Source: Annulohypoxylon bovei var. microspora (Eukaryota; Ascomycota; Sordariomycetes; Xylariales; Hypoxylaceae). From it: DNA of 64,000 nt. Positions 56,801-64,000 of the stretch are shown here, piece after piece. Numbering within the stretch: position 1 is the stretch's first letter; each line of letters opens with the position of its first letter. A program made the position numbers and the translations under genes. The DNA lies in assembly GCA_022836615.1 (NCBI GenBank), contig MU405271.1:62001-126000 (forward strand). The letters are read 5' to 3'. The notes below the pieces were generated by a model. It searched no databases and had not been told where the DNA came from. It saw only the letters and a program-made list of their open reading frames with translations.

Positions 56801-57395
56801 GTAGGGACGCCGTCATGAACTCGGCCTCGCAGGCCGATGTCATCCACGGGGCCCCCAATGGATCATCATTACTAATTTGGGTCGGTGTAGTGGTCAAATT
56901 CTGTGAACAGATGAGTTGGGGGTAAGTTTAATAAGCGACCTGTATCTTGTGGTCGGGCTTGAGACTAATCATGCACCCAGAGCAATGGCTGCCGTCCTCG
57001 ATCACTTTTCGGATAGGCTGAACGCGGGAGCAAAGTCAGATTTGCTAGAATTAACAAGAATTACATTTATAAAGAGCCGCACAGCAAGGGTTTTCCACGA
57101 GAACGGGTTCAAGACAGTCGCAGCGGTTGCGAATGCCGACCCCAAAGAACTCGTACCGATTCTTATACAGGTCCGTGGAGATAATCATAGAAGCCAGGTA
57201 CACTAAAGAGGGAAGGCTAACATGTTTTAAAAGGCGCAACCGAGTAAAGTGAGGCTCAAATCGAAGGATGAGGAAAAGTACGAGGAAAAGCTTCTGGCCA
57301 AAGCAAAAATCATCGCCGACTCAGCGAACCGGCTGTGGCGTACGCACATGACCCCGCCCTTCGCAGCACCGCAGCTAACACTTGTGCAGAAATAG
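53867..57395 (+). CDS. HELQ / MUS308-type superfamily 2 DNA helicase (one splice junction unresolved)
   Basis: Ski2-like 3'-5' DNA helicase related to HELQ and the helicase half of polymerase theta; relatives act in replication-fork and crosslink repair. Exons: 53867-54649, 54698-about 55192, 55418-56221, 56346-56490, 56538-56734, 56891-56921, 56981-57170 and 57234-57395, about 1030 residues. Seen: Q-motif-like IYPWQKQCLL, motif I TAPTGGGKSL, motif II VLDELHMV (DELH), motif III GMSATL, AFHHAGLTTEERDLIASAYDGG, motif VI QMRGRAGRKGKD, a winged-helix region, and a C-terminal helix-hairpin-helix segment (FIKSRTARVFHENGFKTVAAVANADPKEL). No polymerase domain follows, which favours HELQ. The best donor at 55195 (GTTAGT) is out of frame with the only possible acceptor at 55417; see findings. 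The 31-nt exon 6 is needed for KFCEQMSWG. Confidence 0.85.
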
Positions 57396-58231
57396 AGATG
57401 CAGCAGCAGGTTTATGAGGAATAGGATGTGGCCCGCGTATTACCCCAACTCCTCTTGTACCTGGCTTCGCTCCGTGATTTACGTCCATTCAGCCAGTGTC
57501 TGTGATTCGATAAGCCATCTAACCTCCTCCAACTCGCCTATCTGGACTGCCCTATTAGATAATTCTAAATGAATCAGGCCCGATGTCGAGTTTTATACAG
57601 TGGTCTATGTAAGTCACCCAAGTCACCCAGGTCACTGCGGCGTAACCTCCGAGACAAGTCGATCTTTTTCTTCCTCTCGACGTCGAAGGCGTCGCGGCCA
57701 CTGCAGCCGCGCTGTTGGTTGCCTCGATTGCTTCAGCCACTTACAGGGGACGTCTCATCCCGTCACCAACAAGTGAGCTGCAGGCTGACCCTGTTCGCGG
57801 GTGAACACTACAACCCCCCTTCTTAAAGTATGACAGGCATTTTTTTTTTCGCATTTTTTACCAAACCCAACGCTAGCGTAGATTATATTGTCAACTGCGT
57901 GGGTTTGGCGCTCTAGTCGCCAAAGGGCTGTTAGGCTACCGTAGGGGGTGTGATACATTTGCTTTCGTCCCAGTTCCAGGCCCTTCCCGTCCGTTGCCTA
58001 AGGATCGGCAATAGCCGACTTATATGTCCAAGAACGGAACACAAGTGACTGGCTACGTAGTTGGTTAAAGGTAGCACCTCCATATCTATATTCCGTTCAT
58101 GACTCCTGTGGTTGATTTTGTATCTTGGCATACCTTTCGGCAATCTGACTTAACCCCAAGTTCTCCCCCTTAAGAGATTTTGGGCATTAGGTTCTCCGCT
58201 CCAACTAGCGGAGGCGGCTCACCTCATCACG
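57396..58231. other. Spacer between HELQ and the BTB gene
   Basis: About 835 bases with the HELQ 3' end and the BTB gene promoter. A short tandem (AAGTCACCC AAGTCACCC AGGTCAC) lies at about 57611-57635. No gene seen. Confidence 0.45.
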
Positions 58232-60263
58232 ATGGTTTCGACAACGGCTCAAACGGAAAACGCCGGCGAAGGGCCTAGTAGGTCGAGCGCGAGCGCGAGG
58301 ACGACGACTCTCGGCGACGCTATGAGAGCGCCTTCCGTCAATGCCCCGGGCGTCGTCGTATTGGATACAATGCACCACGTTGGGGAGAGAGATGAAGCTA
58401 TAGATCCAAAAGAGGATCTATGGCTGACATCAGCCGACGGGTAAGCGTAGACACTTCTAATTTGATGCGCTAAAGATCCCCTCGATCCCCTCGATCCCTT
58501 CCGTATGGCTCATCGATAATAGCTCTAATCGCGTTGATGCGAAGAGGTTGTTTTCTGATCTGCGCATTTTAAGCGTAGACTCTCGTTGGCCCAACTTGAT
58601 CCCCAAGTTGATACACGCATACCTCAGAGCCAGCTTAGCTAAGTCACGTATCGCAGACGATTCAACTCTCCGATTATCCCCCTTCGTGTTGGTACCTCGC
58701 CGGATTGCCAGACATTTTACGTGAGTCGCATCATTTCCAAAAACAGAATATATCTATATACTAAGAAGTACCAGGTCCATAAGAGTGTCCTTTTAAAAGC
58801 AGAGTTCTTCAAGAAAGCACTATGTGGCGAATTCATGGAGTCGGAGGCTCAGGCTATGGAACTACCAGAGGAAGACCCGGCGATATTTCATTTCGTCGTA
58901 GCTTTCCTCTACGAGAATAAATACGTCCCTATCAAGGCGGCATCAACCGTGCTTAGTCAGTACACAACTTCCGCATAGACGGAGAACGCTCTAACGAGAA
59001 CTAGTTCCCGATGATAAGGTGAACACTCGAAGAGAAGACGAACACGCAGCCTCGGATTCGGATTCTAGCGCGAGCATCCTGAGCGATTCTTCTACCGCTC
59101 GCAGTCTGAGGCGGCGAGAAAGGAGACGAAGACGAGAGAACCGCCACTGGGAGAGGGAAAGACGGAAACATCCCGGAACGCATCGGCCAGGCTGTGGTTG
59201 TCGGCAGTGTCTAACGAGAGGCGGTCCGCCCTGTTGGAACTGTAGTATGTAGTATCCAGAGTTCTCCTTCCTTTTGGCCTGTTTCGGGAGCGAAAACCTC
59301 CTAATCAACCCCGCCAAAGAACTATTGCTCCCGAGACATGCTTAAAACTCCTAAAACTCTATCCTGAAGAACAAGTTGCTGACTTCCGTTATTCGAAGTG
59401 GCTCCTCGTCTTCCACCACCACCACCAGGTCCAATGCCCGTCCACATGGGCCCTGGAGTTATGGTGGTGAACATGGAGCCGCCTCGCCAGCGCAACCGGC
59501 GGCGGCGTCCCAACCGCCACCGGCCGATATCCCCGCCCCCCGCGGCGAACGACGGCAACAACAACAACAACAACTCCAATTCCAACTCGAACTCCAACCC
59601 TAACGAAGAGATCCGCATCCAGGGCCAGGACCTGCGGACGTGGCTGCTGACGTACGAGCTCAACATCGACGTGTACATCTGCGCGAACAAGTTCCTGCTG
59701 GACGACTTCAAGCAGGCGATCGCGCGCGCGTGCATCGACATGCTGGAGACGGCGGGCGCCGACGCCGCCCACATCGAGGTGCTGCACCTGTGCCACAAGC
59801 TGTACGAGGGCCTGCCCGAGTCCGACCGCCTGCTGCGCATGGTCTTCGCCCGCGTCGGCTTCCTCAACACCTACCTCTGGCGCCGCAGCCACGACCAGAC
59901 CGCCGACTTCTTCCACGCCCACCCCGAGGTCTCCGCCCTCATGTTCAAGGAGACCCTCGTCCGCCGCGAGGAGGAGCACGGCGAGCTGCCCGCTAGTATG
60001 TCACACCGAGAGTTTCTTTTTCTTCCTTCTTTGGTCTGTGTCGGGAGCGAGAACTCGCTCCCCAATTTTAGCTGGCTGGATAGTTGTTGCTCCCGGGACT
60101 TGCCTGATGCTCTTAGAATTCTTTCCTGAAGAAGAAATTGCTGACTCCCGTTGTTGTAGTGGAGAGGCCCGTGTTCGCGACGGGGGCGCCGCCCCCGCCG
60201 TTCCCGCCGAATGATCCGAGGGCGTTTATGAGGGGGCAAAGGTGGAGGGGAGACTTTTATTGA
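58232..60263 (+). CDS. BTB/POZ domain protein
   Basis: Predicted exons: 58232-58440, an optional 9-nt exon 58712-58720, 58747-58955, 59005-59244, 59399-59995 and 60160-60263; about 455 residues (452 without the small exon). Seen: a Ser/Thr-rich start; a BTB fold of the fungal type (DLWLTSADG...YQVHKSVLLKAEFFKKAL, FMESEAQAMELPEEDPAIFHFVVAFLYENKYV) at about residues 60-130; an Arg/Glu-rich region with CGCRQCLTRGGPPCWNC; a Pro/Asn-rich low-complexity stretch; then the second half typical of these proteins (LLTYELNIDVYICANKFLLDDFKQAIARACIDMLE...HLCHKLYEGLPESDRLLRMVFARVGF); and a Gly/Pro tail ending RWRGDFY. BTB proteins often serve as Cul3 adaptors or dimerisation modules; the role here is unknown. 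Exon 5 is GC-rich. Two of its introns resemble each other. Confidence 0.75.
59245..59398 (+). mobile_element. Introner-like intron, copy 1 (154 nt)
   Basis: Phase-1 intron between exons 4 and 5 of the BTB gene. It shares blocks in the same order with the intron at 59996-60159: GTATGT at the donor, TCGGGAGCGA, TTGCTCCCG, TCCTGAAGAA, TTGCTGACT and a CCGTT block near the acceptor. CGGGAGC and GCTCCCG inside the intron are complementary, so the RNA could fold. Both introns split an ATG codon at an identical TA|TGG exon junction. Confidence 0.6.
59996..60159 (+). mobile_element. Introner-like intron, copy 2 (164 nt)
   Basis: Phase-1 intron between the last two exons of the BTB gene, homologous to the intron at 59245-59398. 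It additionally carries a perfect 9-bp inverted repeat, GGGAGCGAG-AA-CTCGCTCCC, at 60043-60062, and the outer CGGGAGC/GCTCCCG pair. The shared ends and internal blocks are clearer in the 3' half, where about three quarters of bases agree by eye. Confidence 0.6.
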
Positions 60264-60523
60264 GGGCAAGAGTTTGGTTATGTGCGAGGAGCGAGAAGTC
60301 TATATGGTTGGTGAAGCACGCGTGTTAGGAGGGAAAGGGCTAATTTCAAGGCATAATGGATTACTTGCAAGATGACGGTAGGACTAAGGGTTATTTGGGG
60401 TGCGTCCGGTGGACTTGGGGATTGGCGTTTCATATTCATTAACGAAGTGCTACGGTTCTCTCTTTCTATGGCTGATTAAAGGACTAGCTTGATACCTATG
60501 ATAACCACGGGCAATAGACTGGA

Positions 60524-61985
60524 TTAATCTATGGTGTCGTCGCGCAGCTTGAGCAACTGCGGAATCACGTCCTCCGGGTGCGCACGTATGCCGTTATGGT
60601 ACAAGACGTTCGTCTCGAATACTTTGATCCCCTTGATCCTGGAAGCCGTGACCCGCGCTAGATCGGGGTCGACGTACATGTCGTTGTAGCACGCCGCGTA
60701 AACCGGAACCTCGTTCTTCGCCAACTGTGGTATATCATATAGATCTGCCCACCCATCGTACTCAGCAAGGATTTGGGCAGTCTCTTTCAGCTTGATGAGC
60801 TCGGAGCACGTGTCGAAAAGAAACGGGTAGATCATTTCTCCGGAGAAGTATAGGGGTTTATCGCCTAGACTTGCGGGCCCGGCCCAGTCCGCCCGAAGCC
60901 ATTTATACTCTTCTAAGCTCTGACCGACTCGCTCCGCTGCCCAATCCCCAGCTACGCCTGGACCGAAGCACCAACATGGCTCGTGTAGCAGAGTATAGAT
61001 CGGGGCGATGTCCCAAGCACCATCCTGCTCTAGCTCGTTGTAGGTGTAGCGGGTGAATGTGCCGAACTGGTCCAGGTCCGCCTTCATCCTTAAAACGTAA
61101 TTGTGAACCCGGTCGATACCCCCGTGGGCGCCGAAACTGAGACCCACGGTCATCAGCCGCTGGACGGTCAAAAAACCGCCAGAGGGTAACGGCATTCCCT
61201 TTTCGCCGCCAAGCTCCTGGATTTTCCCTGCGATCCATTTCACCGTGGCGACGTCGTCCGGGAATTTCTTGTAGTAGGCGTTGTTTCGCTCTATACATCT
61301 TCGATAGGTGGCCGCGTACACCTCCGCAGGACCTTTATCTAATGCGGCAAGTCCGCCTGTGATGAATGATTCCCGGAGACCTTCTGGCGCGAAAGAGAGA
61401 TAGGTCAAGGTCATCATACCGCCGAAAGACTGACCGAACGTAGACCATTTCTTCTTCTCGGACGGGTAGTCCTTAGTCAGACAGAGACGGACAGCCTCAC
61501 TATCCTTGACAAGGGTGTCGGCTCTGAAGAACTTGAGGTAGTCGGCTTGTTCCTGAGGACCACCGATAGGTTCTAAGGTGTTGGCAGCGATAGTGCTGCT
61601 AAGCCCGGTGCCACGCTGGTCCAAGAAGAGCAACTCGTAGCCTCTTTCGAGGAAGTAGGATGATATGGGGGAGTCTTGAGGCGAAGACGTGCCAAAGCCA
61701 GGGCCACCCTGAAGGAACACGAGATAGGGTCTCTGTTCAACCTCGGATGGCTCGACGATAGGTCGCGCATACTTAATGCCACTTCTTGCGAAGAGTTTAA
61801 TGGGTTTGGACTTTGGATCAGAGTGATCTAACGGAACCTCGAACCATAACTCCTTTACGAGTACCTTGCCTGGTATAGCTTGTGTTAATCGATATGAGAA
61901 TTATATTTAGTTAGACAATGATAGACAAACCTGGAACAAGATACGGCTTGCTTTCAGAAACAAGACGGGCAACAACTGGAGCCAT
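60524..61985 (-). CDS. Proline iminopeptidase-like alpha/beta hydrolase (peptidase family S33)
   Basis: Cytosolic-type hydrolase that in characterised relatives removes N-terminal proline from peptides. Exons 61985-61931 and 61878-60524 give 469 residues. Seen: a short N-terminus without signal peptide, AIPGKVLVKELWFEVPLDHSDP, the oxyanion-hole motif FLQGGPGFG, FLDQRGTGLSS, the nucleophile elbow FGQSFGG (Ser about 169), the helical cap (about 200-340) with GGFLTVQRLMTVGLSFGAHGG, and the end region with CYNDMYVDPDLA (likely acid) and YHNGIRAHPEDVI (catalytic His). All triad positions appear filled. Similar fungal genes are annotated as prolyl aminopeptidase; true substrate is unproven. An AT dinucleotide repeat lies about 130 bases upstream. 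Confidence 0.88.
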
Positions 61986-62767
61986 GACTCAATTGGGAAT
62001 TGAAGATAGCACTCTTTCAAGAGTTTATCTCGTGGTCACTTGTACGAAGTTGGGTCAAGCGGGGAAGAGTCGCGGTTCCAATGCCGGGAGGTGGAGCTTT
62101 AATCGTATCTTGTAGAGGCTATATATATATATAGCTACAGCACTCGAGTGCGAGATATATATATGTTATAGCTTCATTGGAAACGTCCGCTTGAAATTTC
62201 TTGACATGGAGAAGTTGTATTCACCATAAAAAGTAAAGTTGGTTGTAACTTGTAAGTCCTACATACAATGTACATGTAGACGTGGTAACAGCTTGTACAT
62301 GTTGTATCTTTTAACGTGAGGTAACGGATAATAATGAACATCTTGATATCTAGGTACATCCAGATTCAATAACTATAAACCACATTCCGAACCCATGTAT
62401 TCACTATAAGAATAGACAGATAGAGTACTATGAAATTATGTTAATTTCTTATACTCGTGAGACTATTTAATCACATTAGTAAATAAAGAATTGTTAATAT
62501 TTTATAAAGTATAAAGTATAATTTATAGACATAATGTGATGTAACACAAACATGCGGTTAAACAGCCAAACATTCCCATTGGGAAGGATCGCCCCACACC
62601 GGACCTCGGAGCTGACGAAAATCGAACCAAATAACGGGGCTGTCGGATCTTTTATCACTCCACCAACAATCCACCAACAGCTTATTCTTGCATCTTTTTC
62701 GTCTTTTCATCTTAGCTTTTCTTCTGCATCCACGAACTACGTCAACCCTCCCAACCTCCAGCAGGAT
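61986..62767. promoter_or_regulatory. Divergent promoter region, peptidase / unknown gene
   Basis: About 780 AT-rich bases between divergent starts. It contains an AT-dinucleotide tract at 62119-62133, a second at about 62154-62164, and between them the 12-bp palindrome GCACTCGAGTGC (62140-62151). No other signal. Confidence 0.45.
62119..62164. repeat. AT microsatellites flanking a 12-bp palindrome
   Basis: Two (AT)n tracts surround GCACTCGAGTGC, about 135-180 bases upstream of the peptidase start codon. The palindrome could be a regulatory site or chance; the tracts are simple repeats. Confidence 0.55.
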
Positions 62768-64000
62768 ATGAATTGTCAAAATCTCGTTCAGACCTTGATA
62801 GAGTCTTTTAATGCTTTAGCCGATGAAGTCCAAAACCTGAGCGACAGGCAGACGGTCTTGGAGCATAAGCTCCGATATGCTCATGAGCAGGTATGGCATA
62901 ATATTTCAATCCTGAATCCGTCTTAGCCTGTTCTATTCCTTCCTACCCCTTCTCCGCCTTATATGATGAGAGTTATTAGCTCTAGATCAAGACCTACCTT
63001 TGTTGTAGCCGTGTTTGACAATAACCACATACTCTGATATACTGCGCAAAATATGACACTTGATTACAAATAATATTTTCCGATGTCCGAGGCTAACATC
63101 GTCGGTTCCGACAGTTCCAGTATCTAGCCGACAAATATGCTCCGGCGGCGCCAGAAATCTCGGAGACCTTACTGAATTTGCAAATCCCACCCGAATTGCA
63201 TAATCCATCCCTAGCAAATAATAGCTTCGTTCCCTTACCCAGGAGGAAGACATCCGATTCAAAACATCAGATTGCCGTGATCATCAGAGAAGGGAGACGC
63301 GTCGCCTCATCCCTGACAGCTACTAGCAAGAGCAGTCGATCTAGTAGAGATAGCTTCCCTCCCACGACAATGACTACTACCCTCTCCACTATCCTCGAGC
63401 AAGATTTCACCGTCCAAGGGAAGAAGGGCAACTTGAACTGTCCCTTTTCCCAACCGAATCCCATCACGGAAGAGAAGCAAGATGACACTCCTGATAATCA
63501 ACCATGCGTAATCCCACACGACTCTCAAGATCCTATCTGTGCGGCCATGATAGATGATCCAACTTCACAACCTGCAGCCTCCAAGTGCCCCATTCGCTAC
63601 CTCAATCAACACTCGCCTGAAGAGATTGCCCACTACTTGGAGACCCACAAGCACGAATTGCCGAGGAGTCACGAGGTTTGCGTGAGGAGATATCAGAAGA
63701 ACGAGGACCATATCAAGAAACTAGATGCCAAATACGGCAATCTAGCTAACATGGTCGAGGGTCTTAGTCGTATCCATCAGCCTATGTTACCCGAACAAGA
63801 TACACGGCCTCAGAGCGAGGTTGAAAGGACCTCGAACGAGCGCGTGGAAAATTGGGCTCAAACAGTTAGCGCAACGGTTACAGATCCGGACCGCACTACC
63901 TTGGAGCTGGAGCACGAGCACGAGCACGATGATGATTTGGATAGACAGAGCCACTTCGACAGACCCCTCAAGGAGGTACGCGTAGGCGAATCTCCGAGTC
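62768..64000 (+). CDS. Unknown coiled-coil protein (5' part, cut by window edge)
   Basis: I do not recognise this protein. Exon 1 is 62768-62890 and encodes a short coiled-coil start, MNCQNLVQTLIESFNALADE. Exon 2 begins at about 63115 (after GACAG) and stays open to the window end, about 295 codons; an ATG-based search would miss it because it starts inside the frame. The 224-nt gap could be one intron or hide a small extra exon. Seen: FQYLADKYAPAAPEISETL, Ser/Thr-rich linker, then CPIRYLNQHSPEEIAHYLE followed by HKHELPRSHEVC, with Cys and His spaced like a zinc-binding site, then a second coiled-coil-like block and a His/Glu/Asp-rich stretch (LELEHEHEHDDD). An in-frame ATG at 62552 exists, but its extra residues look like translated leader. 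Confidence 0.65.

Noticed and set aside
59389..59979. 196-codon minus-strand frame across BTB exon 5
   Set aside because: Val/Gly/Ala-rich shadow of a GC-rich coding exon; the plus-strand frame carries the recognised BTB C-terminal half.

Overview
The window looks like nuclear chromosomal DNA from a filamentous ascomycete (Pezizomycotina, probably a Sordariomycete). The evidence is single genes on both strands with long intergenic spacers, short introns (about 49-225 nt) with GT..AG ends and CTAAC/CTAAT-like branch sites, and protein families typical of such fungi. These include vacuolar alpha-mannosidase, mitochondrial MutS (MSH1), a Snt2 BAH-PHD regulator, fungal cytosine deaminase, Env7 kinase and a CLIP-170/Bik1 homologue with zinc knuckles. 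There are no operons, no CRISPR array, no rRNA and no confident tRNA. The species assignment is inference only.

Layout, left to right. 1-756: 5' part of ORC3 (-), cut by the window edge. 1306-3663: mitochondrial PPR protein (+). 4649-5805: ribosomal stalk protein P0 (+), ending in a 7-nt exon. 6297-9654: MSH1 (-). 10417-13719: GH38 alpha-mannosidase, AMS1 type (-). 15014-15976: 2OG-Fe(II) dioxygenase (+). 16985-19633: CAP-Gly/CLIP-170 protein (-). 21326-21527: a 202-bp element with perfect 55-bp terminal inverted repeats. 22184-23246: unknown membrane-anchored fungal protein (-). 23647-26415: NOP14 (+). 28750-29797: short bZIP protein (-). 33958-35404: Ydj1-type Hsp40 with a CASQ prenylation box (+). 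35964-37740: TRM82 (-). 38457-39733: ENV7/STK16 kinase (+). 40284-41285: G-patch protein (+). 41960-42776: cytosine deaminase in five exons (-). 43354-48839: SNT2 (-). 53867-57395: HELQ-type helicase (+) with an unresolved splice junction. 58232-60263: BTB/POZ protein (+) with two mutually similar introns. 60524-61985: S33 proline iminopeptidase-like hydrolase (-). 62768-64000: 5' part of an unknown coiled-coil protein (+), cut by the window edge.

Most genes are housekeeping: replication (ORC3), translation and ribosome biogenesis (P0, NOP14, TRM82), mitochondrial genome maintenance and expression (MSH1, PPR), protein folding (Ydj1), vacuole and trafficking (AMS1, ENV7), cytoskeleton (CLIP-170), pyrimidine salvage (FCY1), chromatin (SNT2) and DNA repair (HELQ). 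They do not form one pathway; neighbouring genes are mostly convergent or divergent pairs.

The most interesting signals are non-coding. First, two homologous phase-1 introns lie in the BTB gene; each carries the same internal inverted repeat and splits an ATG codon at the same TA|TGG junction, which looks like an introner-like element pair. Second, the 202-bp palindromic element is MITE-like. Third, a 10-bp palindrome, TACCTAGGTA, recurs in spacers. Fourth, the HELQ gene has a splice phase conflict. I found no clear new defence or metabolic system.
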